A stretch of DNA of 64,000 nt from an uncultured Eisenbergiella sp. Its GTDB lineage: Bacteria; Bacillota; Clostridia; Lachnospirales; Lachnospiraceae. The notes below the pieces were generated by a model. The model saw only the letters and a program-made list of their open reading frames with translations. It ran no database searches and was not told the origin of the DNA. The stretch covers positions 62,001 through 126,000 of the forward strand of contig CAJUEL010000007.1 of assembly GCA_910585455.1 (NCBI GenBank), given 5' to 3'. Position 1 is the first letter of the stretch, and every line of letters starts with the position of its first letter. This document shows positions 1 to 8,382 of this stretch, piece after piece. Made by a program: the position numbers and the translations under genes.

Positions 1-170
1 ATCTGGATGCCGTAGATCGGTATGTACTTATAAATGATCGTGATGATGATACCGGGTAACAACAGCAGATAAAATTCCCAATGCTTTTTCATCTGCTTGA
101 TCAGGCTTTCTTTGGGCACGACCACCGCGTTCGCATTTGCGGCGGCGCCGTTCTTTTTACCCTGTTTCAT
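1..170 (-). CDS. LplB-type carbohydrate ABC transporter permease, N-terminal part (cut by window edge)
   Basis: Only the first 56 or so residues are inside the window. They show a Lys/Ala-rich cytoplasmic start, then KQMKKHWEFYLLLLPG and the beginning of the first membrane helix, the usual start of LplB/ABC-type polysaccharide permeases. These proteins form half of the membrane channel of CUT1 sugar importers. The ATG at 168-170 is preceded by GGAGGAGG (177-184 on the complement) at 6-base spacing. The gene is driven from a promoter at 238-266 with a LacI-type operator just after it, so sugar-responsive repression is likely. The substrate is unknown. The heparinase-like lyase at 6303 and the LacI regulator at 1592 suggest an acidic or complex glycan, which is inference. 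Confidence 0.85.
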   Translation of the reverse strand, partial: MKQGKKNGAAANANAVVVPKESLIKQMKKHWEFYLLLLPGIIITIIYKYIPIYGIQ

Positions 171-211
171 ATGATACCTCCTCCTTCATAAAGTGTGGAA
201 ATTTTTTCCTG

Positions 212-223
212 TGAAACGTTTCA
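212..223. promoter_or_regulatory. LacI-family operator O1 (TGAAACGTTTCA)
   Basis: A perfect 12-base palindrome with the central CG typical of LacI/GalR operators. It lies about 8-19 bases downstream of the predicted transcription start, a classic repression position. The regulator encoded at 1592 is the obvious candidate ligand-responsive binder (inference). Confidence 0.65.
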
Positions 224-237
224 TCTAAGTTGTACTG

Positions 238-266
238 ATCATAACACCTTACCATAAAATAATCAA
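238..266 (-). promoter_or_regulatory. sigma-A promoter of the sugar permease operon
   Basis: On the minus strand TTGATT (261-266), a 17-base spacer and TATGAT (238-243). Transcription would start near 231, immediately upstream of the operator at 212-223. Confidence 0.6.
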
Positions 267-311
267 TACTTTTTCACAAATTAAAGGCGATTCGTTAATT
301 ATCCACAATTT

Positions 312-323
312 TGAAACGTTTCA
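312..323. promoter_or_regulatory. LacI-family operator O2 (TGAAACGTTTCA)
   Basis: Second exact copy of the same palindrome, exactly 100 bases from O1 and upstream of the promoter. The spacing would suit a looped repressor complex. Confidence 0.6.
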
Positions 324-342
324 TTTATCTATTTTTACCAAT

Positions 343-354
343 TGAAACGTTTTC
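343..354. promoter_or_regulatory. LacI-family operator O3 (TGAAACGTTTTC, imperfect)
   Basis: Third, slightly degenerate copy, 31 bases from O2 (about three helical turns), so it would lie on the same face of the DNA as O2. Confidence 0.5.
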
Positions 355-399
355 TACGATATGGTATAAGTAGGTAGGCGGATTTATCCCTGCAGGAGC

Positions 400-780
400 A
401 GGGTGGCAGCGGGGAGATGGGGAGACGGCTGGCGGCGGGAAGAAGGACCGGACGGAGCAGACGGGACAGGGAGCGGCGGAAAGAGGGGCAGGTGGGGACA
501 CAGACTGTTTCCAGCCGCATTATCCGGAGCGGGAAATTCCACAAAATGACCGGCTATTCCCAAACGGGACAGGGCGCAAAAAACTCACTGCGTTCAGACA
601 GTTTTGCGCCCTGTCCCAGGAATATCCTGTCATTTTGGGAATTTCTCCGCTCCGGATAAAAGCGTCAGGAAACAGTCTGTGTCCCCACCTGCCCCTCTTT
701 CCGCCGCTCCCTGTCCCGTCTGCTCCGTCCGGTCCTTCTTCCCGCCGCCAGCCGTCTCCCCATCTCCCCGCTGCCGCCCT
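400..780. repeat. large palindrome P1 (381 bp)
   Basis: The left arm from 400 is matched by the inverse of the right arm ending at 780. Arms are about 150 bases and nearly perfect in the outer 110 (for example GGCAGCGGGGAGATGGGGAG against its complement). The centre holds a second hairpin around 572-618 with GCAAAA and TTCAGACAGTTTTGCGC. No protein signature was found in any frame; open frames here are by-products of the symmetry. It shares stretches with P2 at 1083. No target duplication was found at its ends. Confidence 0.8.
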
Positions 781-844
781 ATTTCAACCGGAACGTATCC
801 ACTTCCTGATGCCATAGAATAGAAGCAAAGGAATCCATCCTATA

Positions 845-873
845 TTGTATGAAACTGTTTTTTATGGTAAAAT
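845..873 (+). promoter_or_regulatory. possible promoter for the LacI-family gene
   Basis: TTGTAT (845-850), 17-base spacer, TAAAAT (868-873). If used, the transcript would carry a leader of about 700 bases that includes palindrome P2. A nearer start cannot be excluded. Confidence 0.35.
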
Positions 874-1082
874 ATCGGCAGACATTTTACGGCATCAGGC
901 GAAGCGTACCATGTCTGCATGCAGATATGGGAAAATTATGACCTCACGACGGTTAGGAATATCCATGCAGGCGCTTCCTCCGGCTCACCATTTACAGGGC
1001 TAAAGAAAATGGCACGCGCCATATTTTCGTCTTGTGGAAATGAAACTTTAGAATAGCAACAGTGATACCTGTGGCGATGTGA

Positions 1083-1539
1083 CTGGTCCGGGGAAAGAAA
1101 CAGATAGCGCGTCAAATGTTGAAGACGGTCAGTGCCGGGGAAAGCAAGCGTTTCACCAGCGGCGGTCAGGGACAACGCATGGCAGTTTTCACCCGGCTTA
1201 TATCCAAAATGGAGAAATTCCCCAAGATGGTTGGGCATTCCTGCGTCAGGGTGCAAAACTGTCTGAACGAAGTGAGTTTCCGCGGGCAACGAGCCAAACG
1301 GGCATGCTTGCATGCACATTTGGCGACTGCCGCGAGAGTCAGCACCCCTATAGGGGTGCTGACTGCGCCCTGACGCGTTTTGGAATGGCCGGCCAGCTTG
1401 ATGGAATTTCCCATTTTGGATATCGCCGGATGAAAACAGCCGTGCGTTGTCCCTGACTGCCGCTGGTGAAACACCTGCTTTTCCCGGCACTGACCGCCTT
1501 CGGCATTTGACGCGCCATCTGTTTCTTTCCCCGGACCAG
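1083..1539. repeat. large palindrome P2 (457 bp)
   Basis: Outer arms beginning CTGGTCCGGGGAAAGAAACA are matched inversely by the arm ending at 1539. They pair imperfectly for about 160 bases. The central loop (about 1244-1375) carries a hairpin with the 11-base arm GTCAGCACCCC and a copy of GCAAAACTGTCTGAACG that also occurs, inverted, in P1. It ends 52 bases before the LacI-family ATG. No coding signature was found. Confidence 0.8.
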
Positions 1540-1591
1540 GCGCATCAACACAACCATCCTCTGACGCATCATGCATGAAATGGAGCAGAAT

Positions 1592-2599
1592 ATGACTACG
1601 AAAAGAGCAGCCACCATGAAGGACGTGGCAAGGGAAGCCGGTGTTGCCCTCGGTACGGTATCCAAGGTGATCAACGGCATTCCCGTCTCGGAACCAAACA
1701 GAATCAAAGTTGAGAAGGCGATCGAAGCGCTGCATTACGAGGTGAACACCTACGCCCGCGGGCTGAAAACCCAGCGGAGCAATCTGGTGGCGCTGATCAT
1801 TCCCAACACCCACAACCCCTTTTTCGCCTCCTTTGCCGACCACATCGGAGCTGCTCTTTATAAAAGAGGATTAAAACTGCTCCTGTGCTGTGCGGACGGC
1901 ATTCCCGAAAAGGAAATCGATCATCTGAACATGGCGATGAACAACAAGGTGGACGGCGTCATCGCGCTCACCTACTCAGATATCGGAAAATACATCACCA
2001 ATAACCTTCCTATCGTCGTGTTCGACCGTTTTTTTGAAAACCAGGTCATTCCACGGGTGGCCTCAGACAATTTCGCCGGCGGATGCCTGGCGATCGAAAA
2101 GCTGCTGGAATTCGGCTGTAAGCACCCCGTTTATATCCGCTTCCATTCCGTTTTCCCCGGTGAATCCGACAAGCGCAGAGACGGCTACCTGCATGCCTGC
2201 GCCAAATACGGACTGGAGCCGAACTATCTCGATATGGTGGACTGCGATGAAAAAATCGACCACATGAAGCGCTTTCTCGACCGGCATAAAAATCCGGACG
2301 GCACCCTGCGCTTTGACGGCGTTTTTGCCCATACGGACTACCACGGCTACCTGTTCATGAGCCTCTTGCAGCGGGAGGGCTACCGTGTTCCGGAGGATGT
2401 GCAGATCATCGGCTTTGACGGCATCTGCAAATTCGGCAATATCGAAGAGGAGCTTTTCGTTTCTTCCATTTGTCAGCCGCTGGAACCTCTGGCGGAGAAA
2501 TGCGTGGAAATCCTGCTCGCCCAGGAAACCCAGACAGTGCCCAGCCTGACCCTGCTGCCCGTAACATACCGCTATGGCGGAACGACGAAGGAAAGCTGA
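1592..2599 (+). CDS. LacI family transcriptional regulator
   Basis: A 335-residue repressor-type protein. Residues about 8-30 (MKDVAREAGVALGTVSKVIN) are the LacI helix-turn-helix and hinge start; the rest is a periplasmic-binding-protein-like effector domain (LVALIIPNTHNPFF near residue 60, VFDRFF, IIGFDG near 280). It probably senses a sugar and represses glycan genes. ATG 1592 is preferred over 1571 because GGAG (1582-1585) lies six bases upstream of it. The stop codon overlaps the start of the radical SAM gene. The likely targets are the three TGAAACGTTTCA-type sites at 212-354, upstream of the divergent sugar permease; this is inferred from context. Confidence 0.9.
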   Translation: MTTKRAATMKDVAREAGVALGTVSKVINGIPVSEPNRIKVEKAIEALHYEVNTYARGLKTQRSNLVALIIPNTHNPFFASFADHIGAALYKRGLKLLLCCADGIPEKEIDHLNMAMNNKVDGVIALTYSDIGKYITNNLPIVVFDRFFENQVIPRVASDNFAGGCLAIEKLLEFGCKHPVYIRFHSVFPGESDKRRDGYLHACAKYGLEPNYLDMVDCDEKIDHMKRFLDRHKNPDGTLRFDGVFAHTDYHGYLFMSLLQREGYRVPEDVQIIGFDGICKFGNIEEELFVSSICQPLEPLAEKCVEILLAQETQTVPSLTLLPVTYRYGGTTKES

Positions 2600-3636
2600 T
2601 GAAAGAGCATCCACAAGCAAAGCGCACCCCGCTTCCCGGCAGCTGGCATGGCAAGCCCTACCTTTCGCTGGACGCCTGGTGCAAAAACACATATGGCGAA
2701 AAATTGTACAAGACCGCGATCGACCTGGGGCTCACCTGCCCGAACCGGGACGGCGCCATAGGCAGCGACGGATGCATATTTTGCAGCGCGGGAGGAAGCG
2801 GCGATTTTGCGGCTCCCATCCGGCAAAGCCCGGAGGGTTCTCCCGCAAGCGCAGAAACGCGTTTTCGGGAGGCTTACCGGGAAAGCCGCGCGCTTTTTTC
2901 CTGTAAAAAAACGGGAGAACGGTTCATCATCTATTTTCAGGCATACTCAAACACCTACGGTCCTCTCGCATATCTGGAAAATATGTACCGGCTCGCTCTG
3001 AAAGAGCCCACCGCCGCAGGAATTTCCATCGCAACGCGTCCAGACTGCCTTCCCGATGCCGTCATAGAACTGCTCATAAGGCTGAAAGAGGAATTCCCTT
3101 CCAAATTTCTCTGGGTGGAGCTGGGGCTGCAGACCATCCATGAGCGGACAGCCGCCTTCCTCAGGCGGGGCTATTCCTTACCCTGCTTTGAGAAAGCGCT
3201 GGAAAAGCTGCAAAGGGCCGGCATTCCCGTGATCACCCACATCATTTTAGGACTGCCGCAGGAATCAGAAGCGGATATGCTCGCCTCTGTCAGCTATTTG
3301 AACGCCCTGCCCGTCTGGGGCGTCAAGCTGCAGCTTCTTCATATCCTGAAAGGAACGGATCTGGCTTCGCTCTGGCAAAAGGATCCTGCCACATTCGGTT
3401 CCTTTTCCACTGTAGAGCAATATCTCGATGTGCTGATCGCCTGCCTGGAAAGATTGCGCCCGGATATGGTCGTACACCGGGTGACCGGGGACGCTCCCCG
3501 CGATCTGCTCCTGTCTCCCCTCTGGAGCGCCGATAAGCGCTACGTTCTGAACACGCTGCACCGGCGAATGAAGGAGCAGGATACATGGCAGGGGAAGTTT
3601 TTTGGGCAGACGGGTTCTGATTCAAACAGAGCATGA
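2599..3636 (+). CDS. YhcC-like radical SAM protein (TIGR01212 type)
   Basis: A 345-residue protein with the iron-sulfur cysteines at 47, 59 and 62 (C-x11-C-x2-C in CPNRDGAIGSDGCIFC), the longer spacing used by the YhcC/TIGR01212 group rather than the usual C-x3-C-x2-C. Other family marks are YFQAYSNTYGPL, the SIATRPDCLPD strand and WVELGLQTIH. The ATG shares its first base with the TGA of the LacI gene (TGATG), so translation is coupled. The reaction of this group is not established; some members have been linked to tRNA or nucleic-acid modification. Why it is coupled to a sugar repressor is not clear. Confidence 0.9.
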   Translation: MKEHPQAKRTPLPGSWHGKPYLSLDAWCKNTYGEKLYKTAIDLGLTCPNRDGAIGSDGCIFCSAGGSGDFAAPIRQSPEGSPASAETRFREAYRESRALFSCKKTGERFIIYFQAYSNTYGPLAYLENMYRLALKEPTAAGISIATRPDCLPDAVIELLIRLKEEFPSKFLWVELGLQTIHERTAAFLRRGYSLPCFEKALEKLQRAGIPVITHIILGLPQESEADMLASVSYLNALPVWGVKLQLLHILKGTDLASLWQKDPATFGSFSTVEQYLDVLIACLERLRPDMVVHRVTGDAPRDLLLSPLWSADKRYVLNTLHRRMKEQDTWQGKFFGQTGSDSNRA

Positions 3637-3693
3637 GGATGTACCCGCGCCATGAAAAAGATTGACCGGATTTGTAAAATTTTGAGGGAATTC

Positions 3694-3723
3694 GTAACAG
3701 TTCAGACATGTCTGAACTGTTAC
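3694..3723. mobile_element. short palindromic element, copy A (30 bp, perfect 8-bp flanking repeat)
   Basis: A perfect 30-base palindrome with half-site GTAACAGTTCAGACA. It is immediately bordered by identical 8-mers GGGAATTC at 3686-3693 and 3724-3731, as expected of a target-site duplication. It lies after the radical SAM gene. Confidence 0.7.
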
Positions 3724-3752
3724 GGGAATTCATAAAAACAAGGCTATAAGTA

Positions 3753-3781
3753 TTGCTTTTGTCCGCACAATTGTGCATAAT
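3753..3781 (+). promoter_or_regulatory. promoter and operator of the toxin-antitoxin operon
   Basis: TTGCTT (3753-3758), 17-base spacer, CATAAT (3776-3781). The perfect palindrome GCACAATTGTGC (3765-3776) covers the spacer and reaches the -10, the place expected for autorepression by a RelB/DinJ-type antitoxin. Confidence 0.55.
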
Positions 3782-3804
3782 AAAGATGCAAATGGGAATG
3801 TTAT

Positions 3805-3833
3805 TTACTATTCAGACAAGTCTGAATAGTAAC
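3805..3833. mobile_element. short palindromic element, copy B (29 bp)
   Basis: Half-sites TTACTATTCAGAC and GTCTGAATAGTAA around AA. Flanks are AATGTTAT (3797-3804) and AAAGTTAT (3834-3841), 7 of 8 identical. It sits between the predicted transcription start (about 3788) and the antitoxin ribosome site, so it would be a hairpin in the toxin-antitoxin mRNA leader. Confidence 0.6.
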
Positions 3834-3864
3834 AAAGTTATATCTTGAAGGGAGTTTTTTTGAA

Positions 3865-4167
3865 ATGGCAAAATCAGCAAATTTATACGCGCGAATCGAA
3901 CCGGATGTAAAGGAGCAGGCAGAGAGCATTTTAAACGCCCTTGGCATTCCCGCATCCAGCGCAATCACTATGTTCTATAAGCAGATCATCCTGCAGAAGG
4001 GGTTGCCATTTGATGTAAAGCTACCGGAACATCCCTTGGATATCAGCCCCATGACTGCGACCCAGCTTGACGCAGAACTGGAGAAAGGGTACGCAGATAT
4101 GCAGGCGGGACGCGCTATTCCAGCAAAAGAGGCATTTGCAGATATCCGTAAGGAATACGGCATATGA
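3865..4167 (+). CDS. RelB/DinJ family antitoxin
   Basis: A 100-residue protein. The N-terminal part (ANLYARIEPDVKEQAESIL, then LGIPASSAITMFYKQI) is the ribbon-helix-helix fold of DinJ/RelB antitoxins, which dimerise on operator DNA. The C-terminal third is the acidic, extended region that wraps the toxin. It is followed, with ATGA overlap, by a RelE/ParE-type toxin gene. Expression is probably autoregulated through the GCACAATTGTGC palindrome in the promoter. A GGGAG ribosome site lies ten bases upstream of the ATG. Confidence 0.92.
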   Translation: MAKSANLYARIEPDVKEQAESILNALGIPASSAITMFYKQIILQKGLPFDVKLPEHPLDISPMTATQLDAELEKGYADMQAGRAIPAKEAFADIRKEYGI

Positions 4168-4481
4168 ATTATGAAATCAGCATGACACCACAAGCTAAAA
4201 CTGACCTGCAAGATATTTATGAGTATATCGCCTTTGATTTGCAGTCTTCTCAGACTGCAGCAGGTCAGCTTGACCGGCTGGAAGAAAGCATCGCAACCCT
4301 GGATGAAATGCCGGAACGTTATCGCGTATACGATAAGGAACCGTGGCGCAGCCGCAATTTGCGCATTCTGCCGGTAGACAATTATCTCATTTTTTACATA
4401 CCAAATCATGAAGAAAAAGTAGTTACAATTATTCGTGTAATGTACAGCGGACGGGATATCGACAAGCAATTAAATCTTTGA
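4164..4481 (+). CDS. RelE/ParE family toxin
   Basis: A 105-residue protein of the RelE/ParE superfamily. Features are an N-terminal YEISMTPQAKTDLQDIYEYI helix pair, the PERYRVYDKEPWRSRNLRILPVDNYLIFY core strands and a C-terminal VVTIIRVMYSGRD strand. RelE relatives cleave ribosome-bound mRNA and ParE relatives poison gyrase; the sequence alone does not tell which applies. The core resembles the plasmid-stabilisation (ParE-like) type. Start ATG overlaps the antitoxin stop by four bases. Confidence 0.9.
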   Translation: MNYEISMTPQAKTDLQDIYEYIAFDLQSSQTAAGQLDRLEESIATLDEMPERYRVYDKEPWRSRNLRILPVDNYLIFYIPNHEEKVVTIIRVMYSGRDIDKQLNL

Positions 4482-4584
4482 AGCAACATTTACTATTTGG
4501 GCATCCGTGCCGTTCCTGCCGCCCGTCGCCAAACTTCATGACATTGCATAGACAAATACAGAATGAGAAAGCTGGTGCGATAGT

Positions 4585-6273
4585 ATGGACTGGAAAAATC
4601 TGTTTCAACCTCATATTCTGGAGAGAGGATATGACTATTACTGCGAGGGCGCCGTATCAAATCTGGAGACCTATCCCAATGCTGTGACAGCCAGGGTGGA
4701 AGGAAGCAAATACTATAACGTGGAAATATCGCTGGAAAACGGCGAAATTTCCGATATATATTGTTCCTGTCCCTATGCCGACGGCGGCGGACATTGCAAG
4801 CACATGGCGGCGGTGCTATATGCCTGGGAGGACATGCCGTCACAAAAATTCTCTGCCCAGGACAGCGATCTATTCGCAAAGGCCCGTACCGCAGATACGC
4901 GCAAAAAGAAACTGGCAGCTGTACAGGCGCTGATGGAAGAAGCCGATATTTCTGTCGTGAAAGCTTATCTGACCTCCCTTCTGATGGAAAACGAAAAGCT
5001 GCTGATGCGCTTTCACAGCATGGTCAGAGAAAAGGGGCGGAAAGAGGATATCCGTCATTACATACGGCAGGTGGACGCCCTGGTCAACCGCTATCTGGGG
5101 AGCAATTATTATATCAGCTATTATGAAGCCGACAGTTTTGTCTCGGAGCTGGAAGATATTCTGGATGAGGACGTGCGCCGCATGATGGATGACGGGCAGT
5201 ACGAAAACGCCTTTCAGCTGATGAATCACATTTTTTTACAGGCAGGCGAAGCCGATATGGACGATTCCTCCGGCGGCATCCTGCGGCTGGCGGAACAGAT
5301 CTATCAGATGTGGTTAGAGCTCCTTGAAAAAGTCAGTGCAGACGAAAAGCAAAGGATGTTTCAGTGGTTTACCGGGCATCTGGACGGTTCCGTCATCGAT
5401 TATCTGGAAGAGAATATCGAACGCATCGTCATGGAGGAATTCCGGGAAGAAGAATATATACAGCCCAAGCTGCTTTTTGTCCAAAAAATGATACAGGAAT
5501 CCGAGTCGCCGGATTCCGGCTGGACGCAAAGCTACCGTGCCGGAAACTGGGCCGTCCATTATTTACAGCTTCTGGAAGCACAGAAATGCAGTGGAGAAGA
5601 GATTGAAAATTTCTGCAGATCGCACTGGAAAAACGCATCCGTAAGAAAATATTATATAGACCGGTGTATCCACACAGGGGAATATGCCTCTGCCCTGAAG
5701 GCGCTGGATGAAAGCATCGCTTTGGACCAGCAACACAGGGGATCGATTGCCGAATATAGCAGGAAGAAAAAGGAGATTTACCTTTTGCAGGGAAATCAGG
5801 ACGCCTATATCCGCCAGCTTTGGGAGCTGCTGCTCCAACAGACGCCCGGAGATTTGGACACCTTCCGGGAACTGCGGGACCAGTACGGAGCGGATGAGTG
5901 GATTGCGCAAAGGGAGGAAATATTCCGAAGGCTTCCGGCATATGCCCATATAGAACAGCTGTATCAGGAAGAAAAACTCCATGACAAATTGCTGGATTTC
6001 GTATTACAAAGTGCGGGCATACAGACGCTGCTCCAATATACGGATGATTTAAAGCAGCACTATCCGGATGAGCTCCTGCAAAAATACCGGGACGAGCTCA
6101 ACCAGCTCGCGACATACAGCGGGGACAGAAGGAAGTATCAGGAATTCGTGTCCATACTTCGCACGATGCAAAAAATCAGCGGCGGCGCAAAGGCTGTGGA
6201 TGAGATCGTTGCCGAATGGAAAATCCAGTATAAAAACCGTCCCGCCATGATGGATGAATTAAGGAAGCTGTAA
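4585..6273 (+). CDS. SWIM zinc finger protein
   Basis: A 562-residue protein with an N-terminal SWIM zinc-binding motif: Cys60, Cys62, Cys71 and His73 (C-x-C-x8-C-x-H in YCSCPYADGGGHCKH). The remainder is helical and repeat-like, rich in Glu and Leu, without a recognised catalytic domain. Similar proteins are often found near or fused to SNF2-type helicases, but none is present here. SWIM fingers are known to bind DNA or protein. The role of this protein is unknown. Its gene stands alone between the toxin-antitoxin pair and the heparinase-like gene, 29 bases before the latter, so the two may be co-transcribed. Confidence 0.8.
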   Translation: MDWKNLFQPHILERGYDYYCEGAVSNLETYPNAVTARVEGSKYYNVEISLENGEISDIYCSCPYADGGGHCKHMAAVLYAWEDMPSQKFSAQDSDLFAKARTADTRKKKLAAVQALMEEADISVVKAYLTSLLMENEKLLMRFHSMVREKGRKEDIRHYIRQVDALVNRYLGSNYYISYYEADSFVSELEDILDEDVRRMMDDGQYENAFQLMNHIFLQAGEADMDDSSGGILRLAEQIYQMWLELLEKVSADEKQRMFQWFTGHLDGSVIDYLEENIERIVMEEFREEEYIQPKLLFVQKMIQESESPDSGWTQSYRAGNWAVHYLQLLEAQKCSGEEIENFCRSHWKNASVRKYYIDRCIHTGEYASALKALDESIALDQQHRGSIAEYSRKKKEIYLLQGNQDAYIRQLWELLLQQTPGDLDTFRELRDQYGADEWIAQREEIFRRLPAYAHIEQLYQEEKLHDKLLDFVLQSAGIQTLLQYTDDLKQHYPDELLQKYRDELNQLATYSGDRRKYQEFVSILRTMQKISGGAKAVDEIVAEWKIQYKNRPAMMDELRKL

Positions 6274-6302
6274 AATATCAAAAGACCAAACGAGGTATCG
6301 CC

Positions 6303-8195
6303 ATGTTCATGGAAATCGCACAGGGCTATGAAAAAGAGCCCGCACCATTTACACCCTATGCGCCCGTCACTGACCGCACCGCCTGGGACAATCTGGATGC
6401 AGAGTGGAGGGAAAAATCCCTCACCCTCGGGGAAAGCTTTCTGGGCTATGAATTTCCCCGCATCTATGCCACTGATTTTATGGATTTTTGCCGCACCGGA
6501 AACCGGGTGCGCTATGAGGACCGTTTTTTTGCCAGAAGATATGCGCTAAACGCGCTGACGCTGGCGGAATGCATCGAGGATCAGGGACGGTTTCTGGACG
6601 ACATCATAAACGCCGTTTTTGTCCTCTGCGAGGAAAGCGGCTGGCAGCTTCCTCCGCACAACACCTATGTGCGGGATGAGCCCCAGTATATCCTGCCGGA
6701 TTCCACCGCACCCGTGCTGGATCTGTTTGCCTGTGAAACCGGCGCGGCGCTGGCAGTCGCCTATTACCTGCTCAAGGACCGTCTGGAAACGGTCAGCCCC
6801 TTTATCACCAAAAGAATCCGCCATGAGCTGAAAACGCGCATACTCACCCCCTATCTGCAGGAGCATTTCTGGTGGATGGGGAATGGGAAGGAGCCGATGA
6901 ACAACTGGACCGTCTGGTGCACTCAAAACGTTCTGCTGACCGTCTTTTTAACGGAAGAATCCCCGGCGGTGCGCAGACAGGTCCTGCAGAAGGCGTGCCG
7001 GAGCGTGGACTATTTTCTGGCGGAATACGGTACAGATGGCTGCTGCGACGAAGGTGCGCAATACTACCGCCACGCCGGTCTGTGCCTGTTCAACATCATG
7101 GAAGTCTTAAACGCTGTCACGGACAACGCATTTTCCTCTTTATACCAGGAGGAAAAAATCAGAAACATCGCCGCTTATATCTTAAACGTCCATGTGAGCG
7201 GAAAGTATTATGTAAACTTTGCGGATTGCTCCCCCATCGCAGGACGCTGCGGCGTCCGGGAATTCCTTTTCGGTCTGCGCACCGGAAATGATGCGCTGGC
7301 GCAATTTGCCGCCCAGGATTTTGCGAAGGGAGGAGACAACAGCCTGCTCCTGCCAGAGGACGGAAGTCTCTATTACCGGCTGCAGGCCGGCTTTACTGCT
7401 GCACAGATCAAAGCCTTTTACCGCCCGGAGACTGCCATCGCCCATCCCGAAATTTTTTATCCCAGCGCCGGACTGTTTATCGCCCGGGATTCCCGCCTCT
7501 GCCTCGCCGTAAAGGCGGGGGACAACGCGGACAGCCACAACCATAACGATACGGGAAGCTTCACCGTTTACAAAGACGGAAAACCGCTTTTCATCGACAT
7601 CGGTGTGGAAAGCTATACGAAGAAAACCTTTTCCCCACAGCGGTATGAAATCTGGACGATGCAGTCCGCCTGGCATAACCTGCCCACCGTCAACGGCGTC
7701 ATGCAGCAGGACGGAGAACAGTTTTGCGCCACCAACATCCGGCACTGCTTCGGCGATACCGTCAGCGAAATCGAAATGAATCTGGAAAAGGCCTGGCCGG
7801 ACGCCGCAGGGCTTCACTTCTATAAAAGGTGCGCCACTCTGCATAAGGAAAAGGAAATTGTGATCCGGGACAGCTTCGCCTTCCGGGATGAAGGGCTGGA
7901 TTGCTCCTGCGTTACTCTGAGCCTTTTGACCTGCCAAAAGCCGGTTCCCATCTCCCTTTCCTCTACGGATGGTCAGACAGCCGAAGCTTCCGGACAGGCT
8001 GCGCTTTCTTCGCCGGATTGCGAAATCGCGCTGGTGATCGGCGATCTCGGCACTCTGCTCGTACAGTCCGGCGCTTTGCTGGATATCGAAACCGTTCCCA
8101 TCACCGATGGGCGGCTTAAGGCGACCTGGCCGGAGGAAATTTACCGGATTTTGATACGGGCTAAAGAAAACGGGTTTGTGCTGCGGATTTATTAA
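6303..8195 (+). CDS. heparinase II/III family polysaccharide lyase-like protein
   Basis: A 630-residue protein. The N-terminal 350 residues are an alpha-toroid (WWMGNGKEPMNNWTVW, DGCCDEGAQYYRHAG); the C-terminal half is the heparinase II/III beta domain (GDNADSHNHNDTGSFTVYKDGKPLFIDIG near residue 405). Family members cleave uronic-acid-containing glycans such as heparin, heparan or alginate oligomers by beta-elimination. There is no signal peptide, so it should act on imported oligosaccharides in the cytoplasm, in keeping with the ABC importer at the window start. The ATG at 6303 has GAGG seven bases upstream; a second ATG at 6309 is possible. A strong terminator follows. Confidence 0.85.
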   Translation: MFMEIAQGYEKEPAPFTPYAPVTDRTAWDNLDAEWREKSLTLGESFLGYEFPRIYATDFMDFCRTGNRVRYEDRFFARRYALNALTLAECIEDQGRFLDDIINAVFVLCEESGWQLPPHNTYVRDEPQYILPDSTAPVLDLFACETGAALAVAYYLLKDRLETVSPFITKRIRHELKTRILTPYLQEHFWWMGNGKEPMNNWTVWCTQNVLLTVFLTEESPAVRRQVLQKACRSVDYFLAEYGTDGCCDEGAQYYRHAGLCLFNIMEVLNAVTDNAFSSLYQEEKIRNIAAYILNVHVSGKYYVNFADCSPIAGRCGVREFLFGLRTGNDALAQFAAQDFAKGGDNSLLLPEDGSLYYRLQAGFTAAQIKAFYRPETAIAHPEIFYPSAGLFIARDSRLCLAVKAGDNADSHNHNDTGSFTVYKDGKPLFIDIGVESYTKKTFSPQRYEIWTMQSAWHNLPTVNGVMQQDGEQFCATNIRHCFGDTVSEIEMNLEKAWPDAAGLHFYKRCATLHKEKEIVIRDSFAFRDEGLDCSCVTLSLLTCQKPVPISLSSTDGQTAEASGQAALSSPDCEIALVIGDLGTLLVQSGALLDIETVPITDGRLKATWPEEIYRILIRAKENGFVLRIY

Positions 8196-8225
8196 TTCTG
8201 ACTTGTTTAAAATAATGGCAAACGA

Positions 8226-8284
8226 CAGCGCCGTATGGAAAACAACCAATTATGGTCATCTCCATACGGCGCTGATTCTTTTTT
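8226..8284 (+). terminator. intrinsic terminator after the heparinase-like gene
   Basis: Stem CAGCGCCGTATGGA (8226-8239) with TCCATACGGCGCTG (8261-8274), followed by a T-rich run. Confidence 0.85.
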
Positions 8285-8382
8285 CTTCATACCTTCCCTT
8301 CTTCCCATGTACATGCCTATCACAGGTAGCAAGAGAATGACACTTGTGGGAGGCTGCTCGACCTCTGCTTAACACTATAATC

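Noticed and set aside
400..1539. P1 and P2 as IS elements with target duplications
   Set aside because: No transposase frame and no matching flanking repeats at either end.
936..1843. Long open frames on both strands over palindrome P2 and the start of the LacI gene
   Set aside because: They mirror one another because of the inverted repeat, have no ribosome site or domain signature, and overlap the true LacI-family gene.
3686..3841. Two nearby palindromes considered as a CRISPR array or tandem operators
   Set aside because: Only two units, different sequence, each with its own flanking 8-mers; no spacer regularity.
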